This document shows positions 13,328 through 21,173 of a stretch of 21,281 bases of DNA, piece by piece; the first letter of the stretch is position 1; every line of letters starts with the position of its first letter. The translations under genes were made by a program, and so were the position numbers. The DNA is from DASSKK01 sp035690495 (GTDB lineage Bacteria; Actinomycetota; Actinomycetes; Propionibacteriales; Nocardioidaceae): positions 1-21,281 of the forward strand of contig DASSKK010000070.1 of NCBI GenBank assembly GCA_035690495.1. Direction: 5' to 3'. The notes beneath the pieces are model-generated. The model searched no databases, was not told the origin of the DNA, and worked only from the letters and a program-made list of their open reading frames with translations.

Positions 13328-15106
13328 ATGAGCAGCCGCGAGTTCAAGACCATCGGTGTGGTCGGGCTGGGCACCATGGGCGCAGGGATCGCCGAGGTGT
13401 TCGCCCGCAACGGGCTCTCGGTGGTGGGTGTGGAGCTCAACGACGAGTCACTCGAGCGCGGGCGTCAGCACATCCAGCACTCCACGGACCGTGCGGTCAA
13501 GCGCGGGAAGCTGAGTGCCGAGGACCAGCAGGCGCTCGTGGACCGGGTCACGTTCACCACCGAGCTCGCCGACGCCAAGGGCTGCGATCTGGTGGTCGAG
13601 GCGATCGTCGAACGCCTGCCGCTGAAGCAGGCCCTGCTGCGCGAGCTCGACGGCATCGTCGGCGCCGACACGATCCTGGCCACCAACACCTCGTCGCTGT
13701 CGGTGACCGAGCTGTCCACTGCCTCCTCGCAGCCCGGTCGCGTGATCGGCGTGCACTTCTTCAACCCCGCACCCGTGCAGAACCTCGTCGAGGTGGTGCG
13801 CACCGTGGTCACCGAGCCGGACGTCCTCGACGACGTCGCCGAGCTCGCCCGCTCGCTGGGCAAGACCCCGGTGGTCTGCGGCGACAAGGCCGGCTTCATC
13901 GCGAACGCGCTGCTGTTCGGCTACCTCAACCACGCGGTCGCGATGTACGACGCCAAGTACGCCTCGCGCGAGGACATCGACGCGGCGATGCGGCTCGGAT
14001 GCCGCTACCCGATGGGGCCGCTCGCGCTGCTCGACCTGATAGGCCTGGACACGGCGTACGAGATCCTCGACACGATGTACAAGCAGGGTCGCAACCGGCT
14101 GCACGCGCCCGCCCCGATCCTCAAGCAGATGACCACGGCCGGCCTGCTCGGCCGCAAGACCGGGCGCGGGCTCTACACCTACGAGGGTCCGGACAGCCCG
14201 ATCGTCGTCGACGACGCGCTCACGCCTTCGGCCGACGCAGCGCCGCGGTTGCACCAGGACGTCTCGGCGGTCGGTGTGGTCGGCACCGGGACGATGGCCA
14301 CCGGGATCATCGAGGTGTTCGCCAAGGCCGGCTATGCCGTGACCTACGTCGGGCGCAGCCGCGAGAAGGTGGAGCAGGTCTCCCGGGCGGTTGCGAAGTC
14401 CCTGGACAAGGCGGTGCAGCGGGGCAAGCTCGAGGAGCCCGCGCGCGAGCAGACCATGGCGAACCTGCACGGCACTACGAAGCTGGACGATCTCGCCGGG
14501 GTCGACCTGGTCGTGGAAGCCGTCGTCGAGGACCTCGACGTCAAGACGGTGCTGTTCGAGAACCTCGACGAGATCTGTCGCCCCGACGCGATCCTGACCA
14601 CCTCGACGTCCTCACTGCCCGTGATCGAGATGGCACGGGTGACCAAGCGCGCCGAGCGGGTGCTCGGCATGCACTTCTTCAACCCGGCACAGGTGATGGA
14701 CCTGGTGGAAGTGGTCAGCACTGTGTCGACGTCCGACGACGTCGCCGAGACCGTGCGTGCGGTGTGCGCCAGCGTCGGGAAGAAGGCCGTGGCCTGCGGA
14801 GACCGGGCCGGCTTCGTGGTCAACGCCCTGCTGTTCCCCTACCTCAACGACGCGGTGAAGATGCTCGAGGCGCACTACGCGACGGCCGACGACATCGACA
14901 CCGCGATGAAGTACGGCTGCGCGCTCCCCATGGGGCCGTTCGAGCTGCTCGACGTGGTCGGCAACGACGTGTCGCTTGCCATCCAGCGCGAGCTCTACCT
15001 GGAGTTCCGGGAGCCGGGGTTCGCACCAGCGCCCCTGCTGGAGCACCTGGTCACCGCCGGCTACCTGGGACGCAAGACCGGACGCGGCTTCCGCGACTAC
15101 ACCTGA
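13328..15106 (+). CDS. Tandem-fused 3-hydroxybutyryl-CoA dehydrogenase
   Basis: It reduces acetoacetyl-CoA to 3-hydroxybutyryl-CoA (or the reverse) with a nicotinamide cofactor. The 592-residue chain is two complete dehydrogenases in a row. Copy 1 (about 6-285) has GLGTMGAG, TNTSSL, the catalytic His in GVHFFNP, E in LVEVV, N in GFIANALL, and LGRKTGRGLYTYE at its end. Copy 2 (about 305-592) has GTGTMATG, TSTSSL, GMHFFNP, LVEVV, GFVVNALL and YLGRKTGRGF. Serine, histidine, glutamate and asparagine of the catalytic set are present in both. Single-copy homologues have about 285 residues. Three ATGs (13316, 13319, 13328) are in frame; 13328 is chosen because CATGAT seven bases upstream suits leaderless transcription. 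It supplies the step before crotonyl-CoA formation in the ethylmalonyl-CoA pathway. Confidence 0.9.
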   Translation: MSSREFKTIGVVGLGTMGAGIAEVFARNGLSVVGVELNDESLERGRQHIQHSTDRAVKRGKLSAEDQQALVDRVTFTTELADAKGCDLVVEAIVERLPLKQALLRELDGIVGADTILATNTSSLSVTELSTASSQPGRVIGVHFFNPAPVQNLVEVVRTVVTEPDVLDDVAELARSLGKTPVVCGDKAGFIANALLFGYLNHAVAMYDAKYASREDIDAAMRLGCRYPMGPLALLDLIGLDTAYEILDTMYKQGRNRLHAPAPILKQMTTAGLLGRKTGRGLYTYEGPDSPIVVDDALTPSADAAPRLHQDVSAVGVVGTGTMATGIIEVFAKAGYAVTYVGRSREKVEQVSRAVAKSLDKAVQRGKLEEPAREQTMANLHGTTKLDDLAGVDLVVEAVVEDLDVKTVLFENLDEICRPDAILTTSTSSLPVIEMARVTKRAERVLGMHFFNPAQVMDLVEVVSTVSTSDDVAETVRAVCASVGKKAVACGDRAGFVVNALLFPYLNDAVKMLEAHYATADDIDTAMKYGCALPMGPFELLDVVGNDVSLAIQRELYLEFREPGFAPAPLLEHLVTAGYLGRKTGRGFRDYT

Positions 15107-15117
15107 CCCACCCCGCT

Positions 15118-15163
15118 GACGTCATAGGAGCCGGGGGCAATAGCGACCGGAGGCTATGACGTC
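15118..15163. repeat. 46-bp nested palindrome, copy A
   Basis: GACGTCAT at 15118 and ATGACGTC ending at 15163 are perfect inverted ends (ten complementary bases in this copy). Inside is a second stem of CCGG...GC and GC...CCGG around the loop AATA. Copy B at 15772 has the same length and the same core GCAATAGC. This copy lies 11 bases after the dehydrogenase stop and could serve as its terminator. It ends 32 bases before the TMEM175 start. Confidence 0.8.
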
Positions 15164-15195
15164 CCGCGAGGGTCCGGGGGTGGCAGAGTAGGCGC

Positions 15196-15813
15196 GTGCG
15201 GACCAACCGGCTGGAGGCGTTCAGCGACGGGGTGCTGGCCGTCGTCATCACCGTCATGGTGCTCGAGCTCGATATTCCGAACGGGGCCAGCTGGCACGCG
15301 CTCGGCGACTCCGCTCAGGGGTTCCTCACCTACGCCCTGAGCTTCGTCTACATCGGCATCTACTGGAACAACCACCACCACATGTTCCAGGTGGTCGAGC
15401 AGGTCAGCGGCGCCGTCCTCTGGGCGAACCTGGACCTGCTGTTCTGGCTGTCCCTGTTCCCGTTCACCACGGCCTGGATCGACCAGACCGGTTTCGCGCG
15501 GAACCCGATGGTCGTCTACGGCGTGGTCCTGCTGCTGGCTGCGCTGGGCTACTACGCCCTGCAGCAGACGATCTTCCGGGCGAAGGGCGGTTCGCGACTC
15601 CGCGAGGCGCTGGGCCGCGACTTCAAGGGGAAGGCCTCGCCGTTCTTCTACCTGATCGGGATCGGCCTCGCGTTCGTGACCTCGTGGCTGGCGATGGTTC
15701 CCTACGTCGCGGTCGCGGTGATGTGGCTGGTCCCCGACCGGCGGGTGGAACGCTACCTCGCGTCCCAGCGGGACGTCATCGCGTCCGGTCGCAATAGCAA
15801 CCGTGAGGCATGA
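15196..15813 (+). CDS. TMEM175 family (DUF1211) predicted potassium channel
   Basis: Bacterial TMEM175 proteins are tetrameric K+-selective channels with six helices per subunit. This 205-residue protein has the family signature R5-L-E-A-F9-S10-D11-G12 in its first helix, followed by VLAVVITVMVLEL. It also has hydrophobic helices around residues 48-58, 77-95, 105-122 and 150-175. The N-terminal signature allows little doubt. It starts at GTG 15196, six bases after a CAGAGT sequence that may be a -10 box; no ribosome-binding site is seen. The last 14 codons, RDVIASGRNSNREA, are supplied by palindrome copy B, so the C-terminal tail is made of repeat sequence. A second palindrome lies just upstream of the gene. 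Confidence 0.9.
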   Translation: MRTNRLEAFSDGVLAVVITVMVLELDIPNGASWHALGDSAQGFLTYALSFVYIGIYWNNHHHMFQVVEQVSGAVLWANLDLLFWLSLFPFTTAWIDQTGFARNPMVVYGVVLLLAALGYYALQQTIFRAKGGSRLREALGRDFKGKASPFFYLIGIGLAFVTSWLAMVPYVAVAVMWLVPDRRVERYLASQRDVIASGRNSNREA

Positions 15814-15817
15814 CGTC
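15772..15817. repeat. 46-bp nested palindrome, copy B, covering the TMEM175 stop codon
   Basis: The ends GACGTCAT and ATGACGTC are exact complements. The inner stem CGGTCGC/GCAACCG (one mismatch) encloses AATA. About 31 of 46 positions match copy A, concentrated in the two ends and the core CCGG, GCAATAGC and ACCG. The element encodes the last codons of the channel gene and its TGA. It ends 24 bases before the hydrolase start. Confidence 0.8.
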
Positions 15818-15841
15818 CAGGTGTGGGGGAGGATGGCCAGC

Positions 15842-16627
15842 ATGGCTGCGATCCGAGCGAACTCCGTCCTGCCCGCCCGGCGGGAGGCGATCACGCTGCA
15901 GACGGGGGACGGGCTCTCGCTCGTCGGCGAGCTGGCGCTGCCGCTCGAGCGGGACCCGGTCGCGACCCTCGTGTGCGTGCACCCGTTGCCGACCCACGGC
16001 GGGATGATGGACAGCCACGTCTTCCGCAAGGCCGCGTTCCGGCTCCCGGCGCTCGCGGGTGTGGCGGTGCTGCGGTTCAACACCCGCGGCACGTCGAGCA
16101 TGCAGGGCACCAGCGACGGCGCCTTCGACAACGGGGTCGGGGAGAGGTACGACGTGGCCGCGGCTCTGGAGTACGCCGACTTCCACGACCTGCCGCGGAT
16201 CTGGCTGCTGGGCTGGTCGTTCGGCACGGACCTCGCACTGAGGTACGGCTGCGACCCCTCGGTGACCGGGCTGATCCTGATGTCGCCGCCGCTGCGCGCG
16301 GCCACGGACTCGGACCTGGAGAGGTGGGCCTCCTCGGGCAAGCCCGTCACGGCGTTCGTCCCGGAGCACGACGACTACCTGCAACCCGACCAGGCACGGC
16401 AGGGCTTCCGGGCGCTGCCGCACGCCGAGGTCATCGGCGTGGCCGGGGCCAAGCACCTGTGGGTGGGCGACGCCGAGAAGGTGCTCGACATGATCGTCGA
16501 GCGGGTCTCGCCGGAGGTCGACGTACCTCTGCCTCAGGAGTGGGACGGGCCGATGGAGACCGCCGACACGAGCGCTTATGCGGATCGCACGACCGCGGCG
16601 TACAAGGACGTCCCGATGCCGGAGTGA
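15842..16627 (+). CDS. Alpha/beta hydrolase
   Basis: This 261-residue protein has the alpha/beta hydrolase fold. VCVHPLPTHGGMMDSHVF is the oxyanion-hole region typical of the COG2945-like group. The nucleophile elbow is G124-W-S126-F-G. The acid is one of Asp177/178 in PEHDDYLQPD, and the base is His205 in AGAKHLWVG. All of the triad is present. ATG 15842 is chosen because GGGGGAGG (15825-15832) lies nine bases upstream. An ATG at 15833 is too close to that site, and an upstream start at 15803 lies inside the palindrome. It is cytoplasmic, with no signal peptide. The substrate is not determined; short-chain ester, lactone or acyl hydrolysis are all possible. Confidence 0.8.
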   Translation: MAAIRANSVLPARREAITLQTGDGLSLVGELALPLERDPVATLVCVHPLPTHGGMMDSHVFRKAAFRLPALAGVAVLRFNTRGTSSMQGTSDGAFDNGVGERYDVAAALEYADFHDLPRIWLLGWSFGTDLALRYGCDPSVTGLILMSPPLRAATDSDLERWASSGKPVTAFVPEHDDYLQPDQARQGFRALPHAEVIGVAGAKHLWVGDAEKVLDMIVERVSPEVDVPLPQEWDGPMETADTSAYADRTTAAYKDVPMPE

Positions 16628-16639
16628 ACCCGGGCCACC

Positions 16640-17794
16640 TCAGCGGGTCTGCTGGCGGGGGATCACGACCTCCCGGACGATCAGCAGGATCGCGGCCGCG
16701 ACGGGGATCGCCAGCAGGGCGCCGATCACGCCGAGCAGGCTGGCGCCGATCAGGGCGGCGACCACGATCAGCCAGCCGGGCACATTGACCGAGCGGGCCA
16801 TCACCCGCGGGTAGATCAGGTAGTTCTCGACCTGCTGGTAGAGCACGTAGAAGATCAGGCAGAACAGCCCGATCCTCGGGTCGGTGGCGAAGCCGATGAG
16901 GGTGACGACCACCGCGCCGAGGGTCGCGCCGATCATCGGGATCACGTCGAGCACGGTGACCACGAGCGACAGCGCGACGGCGTACGCGCCCAGACCCACC
17001 AGGAACAAGAAGACCAGCGAGCTGAGACCCGCGCACATCGCGACCACGAATGCGCCGATCACGTAGGCGCCCACGTTGGCCAGGATCCGGTCGCCGAGCT
17101 CGGTGACCCGCTCCCGGTTGCTGGCCGGGACCAGGCTGTAGGTGCCGCGCTTGATTGCAGGCAGGGCGCCGAGGAAGTAGACCGTCAGCACGATGACGAT
17201 GAAGATGTTCACGATCGCGCCGAGCACGGCGAGTCCGACCCCGACCACTCCGCCGAAGACCTTCTTGGCGATGCTGCCCCCGGTCAGGGCGTCTTGCAGC
17301 TTGTTGAGGATGTCGTACTTCTGGTCGTAGTGCTTGATGGTCTGGTTGTTGCGCAGGTCGTGGATCCAGGTCGGGACGTTGTCGACGAGCGCGGTCACCT
17401 GGTCGCTGATCACCGGCACGATCGCGATCACGAACCCGGTGATCGCGGCGAGAACCAGGACGGCGACCAGGATCAGCGCGACCGACCGGCGGATCCGCAG
17501 TCGCACGAAGAACTCCACGAGCGGGTTGAGCCCGACCGCGAGGAACATCGCGACCACGACCAGGATCAGGATGGACCCGATCTGCACCACGCGCTGGGCG
17601 AGCCAGAACGCCAGCAGCGCGCCGACGGCGCCCATGAACCCGAGCGCGAACGGCGACCGCAGCGCCAGCGGGCGGCGCGGACCCTGCGTGCCCTGGGCCC
17701 GGCCACCTTGTGCGGCCAGGCCGTCGCGGGAGGACTGGACGCCCTGGGCCAGCCGTGCCAGCCGGGTCACCCGACCGGCGCGGGGCTCGTCCAA
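16640..17794 (-). CDS. AI-2E family transporter (PerM/UPF0118)
   Basis: This 384-residue integral membrane protein belongs to the AI-2 exporter/PerM family, whose members move small molecules or ions. The name does not prove autoinducer-2 transport. Two N-terminal helices (FALGFMGAVGALLAFW and IGSILILVVVAMFLAVGLNPLVE) are followed by more transmembrane segments. The family motifs VTVLDVIPMIGATLGA and YQQVENYLIYPRVMARSVN come next, then two terminal helices. TTG 17794 is chosen: it lies one base after the stop of the upstream coiled-coil gene, giving translational coupling. GTG 17770 is an alternative, and the longer frame to 17929 would overlap the upstream gene by more than 130 bp. The gene converges on the hydrolase gene with a 12-bp gap. 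Confidence 0.85.
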   Translation of the reverse strand: MDEPRAGRVTRLARLAQGVQSSRDGLAAQGGRAQGTQGPRRPLALRSPFALGFMGAVGALLAFWLAQRVVQIGSILILVVVAMFLAVGLNPLVEFFVRLRIRRSVALILVAVLVLAAITGFVIAIVPVISDQVTALVDNVPTWIHDLRNNQTIKHYDQKYDILNKLQDALTGGSIAKKVFGGVVGVGLAVLGAIVNIFIVIVLTVYFLGALPAIKRGTYSLVPASNRERVTELGDRILANVGAYVIGAFVVAMCAGLSSLVFLFLVGLGAYAVALSLVVTVLDVIPMIGATLGAVVVTLIGFATDPRIGLFCLIFYVLYQQVENYLIYPRVMARSVNVPGWLIVVAALIGASLLGVIGALLAIPVAAAILLIVREVVIPRQQTR

Positions 17795-17795
17795 G

Positions 17796-19046
17796 CTACT
17801 CGGCCTCGCCCTCGGCGACCTGTGCGCCCTTGGTCTTCTTGGCGGCCGGTTCCGGCTGCTTCGCGGCGGGCTCTCCTGGCTCTTGGGGCTCGTCCTCACC
17901 GAAGCCGGCGACGACGTCGCGCAACGCACCGAGCTGGGCGACGATCGCGTCGCGGCGCTTGGTGTAGCGGTTCACCTCGGCCCTGAGCGTCGCCAGCTCG
18001 CGATCGGCGGCGGCCTGTCCGGCGGCGGTGAAGCTGGCTGCTTGGCTCTGCGCCGAGCTGACGATCTGCTCGGCCTCCCGTCGCGCATGGGCCAGCAGCC
18101 GCTCGGACTCGTCGTGGGCCTGCTGACGGTGCGAGTTGGCCTGGGCCATCGCCTCGCGAGCTCGCCCCTCGGCGGCCGCCGCCCGCTCCTCGGCCTCCTT
18201 GACCAGCCGGTCGGTCTCCGCAGTGGCAGTGCTGTGGTGCTCGGCGGCCTCGCGGGTCAGGCGCTCCTTCTCGACCGCGAGGGTACGTCGTGCCTCCTGC
18301 ACCTCGCGGTCGGCCGCGGCCCGCGCCTGCTCGGCCTCGCGGGTGGCGCTGGTGCGGAGCGCGTTGGTCTCCTGCTCGGCCGCCAGCCGGAGCTGGTCCG
18401 CCTCGCGCTGGGCGGCCGCCCGCAGGTCGTCGGCCTCCGCGGCGGTGGCGCTGCGCTGCTGCTCGACGTCGGCCATCGCCCGGGAGCGGTGCTCGTCGAG
18501 CTCCTTGAGCTGCACCATCCGCATGTCCTCGGCGTCGCGGGCGGCTTGCGCCTTGAGGGCCTCGGCGTCCTTGCCGGCCTGCTTGCGGATCGCATCGCCC
18601 TCTGCCTTCGCCTCGGCAAGCACGTCGTCGCTCTGTTCCTCCGCGAGGCGGAGCATCTCGCTGGCCCGGCCGCCGAGCCCCGCATAAGTGGGGTTCTCCA
18701 CCTCGGCCATCTGCCTCTGCATCTCGGAGAGCTGCTTCTCGAGCTGTGCGCGCCGGCGCTTCTCGTCTTCGAGCCCGGTGAGCACGCCCGCCTTCTCGCC
18801 GGTGAGGCTCTGCACGTAACGGTCGACGGCCGCCGTGTCGTAGCCGCCCCGGCGCACCACCGGGAACGACGGCTTGGCGGTGGCCGCGGGCGGCCTGCCC
18901 TGCCGGGGTGCCGAGCCGCCGAGAGGAGCCCGCGAGATCACCTGTGTTGCCTCGTCGGGGCCGGCCTCTCCACGCTTCTCCGCCGTCGCGTCGTCGTCGC
19001 CCTCGTCGAAGATGGACAAGCCGTCACGGTCACGCGGGTCGCTCAT
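17796..19046 (-). CDS. DivIVA/FilP-like coiled-coil cytoskeletal protein
   Basis: The 416-residue protein has an acidic disordered start (1-60). A short DivIVA-type segment follows, FPVVRRGGYDTAAVDRYVQSLTGE (about 61-84), with G68-Y69-D70. Almost unbroken coiled coil covers about 85-385, rich in Ala, Glu, Arg and Gln with repeated REAEQ and AEAE-type heptads, and a Lys/Pro-rich tail ends it. This order resembles actinobacterial polar-growth scaffolds such as FilP, Scy and Wag31. Start ATG 19046 has GAGGAA eight bases upstream. In Streptomyces, as I recall, filP and scy also lie next to methylmalonyl-CoA epimerase and thiolase genes, which agrees with the gene order here. It probably organises cell-pole growth at the inner membrane. 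FilP or Scy orthology cannot be separated. Confidence 0.8.
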   Translation of the reverse strand: MSDPRDRDGLSIFDEGDDDATAEKRGEAGPDEATQVISRAPLGGSAPRQGRPPAATAKPSFPVVRRGGYDTAAVDRYVQSLTGEKAGVLTGLEDEKRRRAQLEKQLSEMQRQMAEVENPTYAGLGGRASEMLRLAEEQSDDVLAEAKAEGDAIRKQAGKDAEALKAQAARDAEDMRMVQLKELDEHRSRAMADVEQQRSATAAEADDLRAAAQREADQLRLAAEQETNALRTSATREAEQARAAADREVQEARRTLAVEKERLTREAAEHHSTATAETDRLVKEAEERAAAAEGRAREAMAQANSHRQQAHDESERLLAHARREAEQIVSSAQSQAASFTAAGQAAADRELATLRAEVNRYTKRRDAIVAQLGALRDVVAGFGEDEPQEPGEPAAKQPEPAAKKTKGAQVAEGEAE

Positions 19047-19090
19047 CGGGGTGTTCCTCGCTTCGTCATCGCTGCCGGGGGGTACGCCGA

Positions 19091-19119
19091 GACACAGTCT
19101 TCCCGACCGGACAAGTCAA
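19091..19119 (-). promoter_or_regulatory. Weak promoter candidate, TTGACT-N17-TGTGTC
   Basis: On the minus strand TTGACT (19119-19114), a good -35, is followed after 17 bases by TGTGTC, a poor -10. It lies in the 126-bp gap between the carboxylase/reductase and the coiled-coil gene, so the coiled-coil gene may have its own promoter. Confidence 0.25.
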
Positions 19120-19172
19120 GCACGGCCGCGACCCGTACGCGACGCCCCGCGACACATGGGCCGCGTGTCCTC

Positions 19173-20519
19173 TCAAACGCCGCGGAACCGGTTGATCGCC
19201 TCCAGGTGCGTGGCCCGCATCGAGGCGTCGCGTACGCCCTGGCCCTCCTCGGGCGCCAGGCACAGCACGCCGACCTTGCCCTGGTGCAGGTTGTTGTGCA
19301 CGTCGTACGCCGCCTGCCCCACCTGCTCCAGCGGGTAGGTGTTCGACAGCGTCGGGTGGATGGCGCCCTTCGCGATCAGCCGGTTCGCCTCCCACGCCTC
19401 GCGGTAGTTGGCGAAGTGGGAGCCGATGATCCGCTTGAGGCTCATCCACAGGTAGCGGTTGTCGTACTCGTGGACGAAGCCGGTGGTCGAGGCGCAGGTG
19501 ACGATCGTGCCGCCCTTGCGCGCGGCGTACACCGAGGCCCCGAACGTCTCCCGCCCCGGGTGCTCGAACACGATGTCGACGTCCTCGCCGCCGGTGAGCT
19601 CACGGACCCGCTTGCCGAACCGGCGCCACTCGCTCGGGTCCTGGGTGTGCTCGTCGGACCAGAACGCGAAGCCCTCCTCGCGCCTGTTGATGATCAGGTC
19701 GGCGCCCATCCGCCGGCAGATCTCCGCCTTGTCCTCGCTGGACACGACGCAGACCGGGGTGGCGCCCCCGTTGAGCGCGTACTGGGTGGCATAGCCGCCG
19801 AGCCCGCCGCTGGCCCCCCAGACCAGCACGTTGTCGCCCTGCTTCATCGCGGCGCCGTTGCGGGAGACGAGCTGCCGGTACGCCGTGGAGTTCACCAGGC
19901 CGGGGCTCGCCGCCTCCTCCCAGGTGAGGTGCCCGGGCTTGGGCATCAGCTGGTTGGACTTCACCAGCGCGATCTCGGCGAGTCCGCCGAAGTTCGTCTC
20001 GAAGCCCCAGATCCGCTGCTCGGGGTCGAGCATCGTGTCGTTGTGCCCGTCCGGGCTCTCCAGCTCGACGGACAGGCAGTGCGCGACCACCTCGTCGCCG
20101 GGGTGCCAGGCGTGCACACCGGGCCCCGCGCGCAGCACGACCCCGGCCAGGTCGGAGCCGACCACGTGGTAGGGCAGGTCGTGCCGCTTGGCCAGCGGCG
20201 AGCTCTTGCCGTAGCGCTCGAGGAACCCGAAGGTGGCCATCGGCTCGAAGATCGAGGTCCACACCGTGTTGTAGTTGATCGCGCTGGCCATCACCGCGAC
20301 CAGCGCCTCGCCCGGACCGAGGTCCGGCAGCGCCACCTCGTCGACGTGCAGCGACTTGCGCGGGTCCTTCTCCCTGGTCGCCATGCCCTCGAAGAGATCG
20401 GTCTCGTCCTTCCTCACGAACGCCGCCCGGTAGGACTCAGGCACCTTCAGCGCGGCGAAGTCCTCGGCGGAGGCGTCGCCGGCGTCGGCCGCGGTGATCG
20501 CGTCGAGGATCTGCTGCAT
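19173..20519 (-). CDS. ccr: Crotonyl-CoA carboxylase/reductase
   Basis: The enzyme reduces crotonyl-CoA with NADPH and fixes CO2 to give (2S)-ethylmalonyl-CoA, the defining step of the ethylmalonyl-CoA pathway. The 448-residue protein is a medium-chain reductase. It has NADPH-binding GASGGLGGYA (235-244) and the signature INYNTVWTS, GSDLAGVVL, WGFETNFGGLAEIALV and GLVNSTAYRQL. The CO2-binding residues known in Kitasatospora (Asn81, Phe170, Glu171, His365) correspond, offset by three, to Asn84, Phe173, Glu174 and His368, so it should carboxylate. ATG 20519 is preceded by AGGAG eight bases away. A palindrome overlapping a -10 box lies in the 65-bp gap after the epimerase gene. The gene forms a minus-strand unit with the epimerase. 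Confidence 0.95.
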   Translation of the reverse strand: MQQILDAITAADAGDASAEDFAALKVPESYRAAFVRKDETDLFEGMATREKDPRKSLHVDEVALPDLGPGEALVAVMASAINYNTVWTSIFEPMATFGFLERYGKSSPLAKRHDLPYHVVGSDLAGVVLRAGPGVHAWHPGDEVVAHCLSVELESPDGHNDTMLDPEQRIWGFETNFGGLAEIALVKSNQLMPKPGHLTWEEAASPGLVNSTAYRQLVSRNGAAMKQGDNVLVWGASGGLGGYATQYALNGGATPVCVVSSEDKAEICRRMGADLIINRREEGFAFWSDEHTQDPSEWRRFGKRVRELTGGEDVDIVFEHPGRETFGASVYAARKGGTIVTCASTTGFVHEYDNRYLWMSLKRIIGSHFANYREAWEANRLIAKGAIHPTLSNTYPLEQVGQAAYDVHNNLHQGKVGVLCLAPEEGQGVRDASMRATHLEAINRFRGV

Positions 20520-20564
20520 GATGAGTCTCCTGGGAGTGAGGCTGGGCAGTAGCAGTGTCCGGCC

Positions 20565-20580
20565 ACATTACCGGCCGGTA
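20565..20580 (-). promoter_or_regulatory. Perfect palindrome TACCGGCCGGTA overlapping a TAATGT -10 box before ccr
   Basis: A 12-bp perfect palindrome (20569-20580) lies in the gap between epimerase and ccr. Its edge overlaps TAATGT (minus strand, 20570-20565), which fits the TANNNT -10 consensus. A repressor bound there would block transcription of ccr. ACCGGCCGGT-type sites are typical of TetR-family operators, but no regulator gene is in the window. Confidence 0.5.
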
Positions 20581-20584
20581 GGGG

Positions 20585-21034
20585 TCAGTGTGCGGGCGTC
20601 TCAGCAGGCTCGACGAGCTCGACTAGCACGCCACCGGCGTCCTTTGGGTGGACGAAGTTGACCCGGCTGTCCGCCGTACCGCGCTTCGGGGCGTCGTAGA
20701 GCAGCCGGACTCCGCGTGAGCGGAGCACCTTCGCCACCTCCTCGACGTCGGTGACGCGGTAGGCGAGCTGCTGGATGCCCGGGCCCGAGCGGTCCAGGAA
20801 CTTCGCGATCGTCGACTCCTGGTTCAGCGGCGCGAGCAGCTGGAGCATCGCGGCGGCGCCCTCGCCGCCGCCGACCTGCACCATCGCCTCGCGGACGCCC
20901 TGCTCCTCGTTGACCTCCTCATGGGTCACCGACATCTGGAAGGTCTCGGTGTAGAGCCGCTTGGCCTCGTCGAGGTCAGGTACGGCGATGCCCACGTGGT
21001 CGACGCAGATGAACAGGTGCTCGGGGATGTCCAT
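20585..21034 (-). CDS. Ethylmalonyl-CoA/methylmalonyl-CoA epimerase
   Basis: It interconverts the 2R and 2S forms of ethylmalonyl-CoA and methylmalonyl-CoA, placing the carboxylase product in the form the mutase accepts. The 149-residue vicinal-oxygen-chelate protein has two beta-alpha-beta-beta-beta modules. Metal ligands are His13 (CVDHVGIAVPD), Gln65 (MLQLLAPL) and Glu139 (VLVELVEP). The second histidine of the Propionibacterium enzyme (His91) is Gln89 here, in GIQQLAYRV, a form I recall from other actinobacterial epimerases. ATG 21034 is chosen over 21091: GAGGA lies seven bases upstream and the family starts near here. It is divergent from the thiolase gene and upstream of ccr. Confidence 0.9.
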   Translation of the reverse strand: MDIPEHLFICVDHVGIAVPDLDEAKRLYTETFQMSVTHEEVNEEQGVREAMVQVGGGEGAAAMLQLLAPLNQESTIAKFLDRSGPGIQQLAYRVTDVEEVAKVLRSRGVRLLYDAPKRGTADSRVNFVHPKDAGGVLVELVEPAETPAH

Positions 21035-21173
21035 GGCGTCATCCTCGCGGAGCGGAACGCGGGCCTCAACGAGGTGTGACCGGGCCGACATCGCCGTCCG
21101 CCGAGCGCCGTGGGTATCGTCGGCTCCAAGAGACTCTTCAGCTCAGTGCGGCAGTTCCCCAAGGAGGCACCCC

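Noticed and set aside
17794..17929. A longer N-terminus for the AI-2E transporter
   Set aside because: It would overlap the coiled-coil gene by over 130 bp and add an Arg/Pro/Ser-rich stretch unlike the family.
19151..19169. GACAC/GTGTC hairpin just after the ccr stop as a terminator
   Set aside because: The stem is only five base pairs with a ten-base loop and no U-tract, too weak to call.
17334..20552. A 1072-codon open frame on the plus strand
   Set aside because: It is antisense to the transporter, coiled-coil and ccr genes, all of which have clear family motifs. Its composition is that of a shadow frame.
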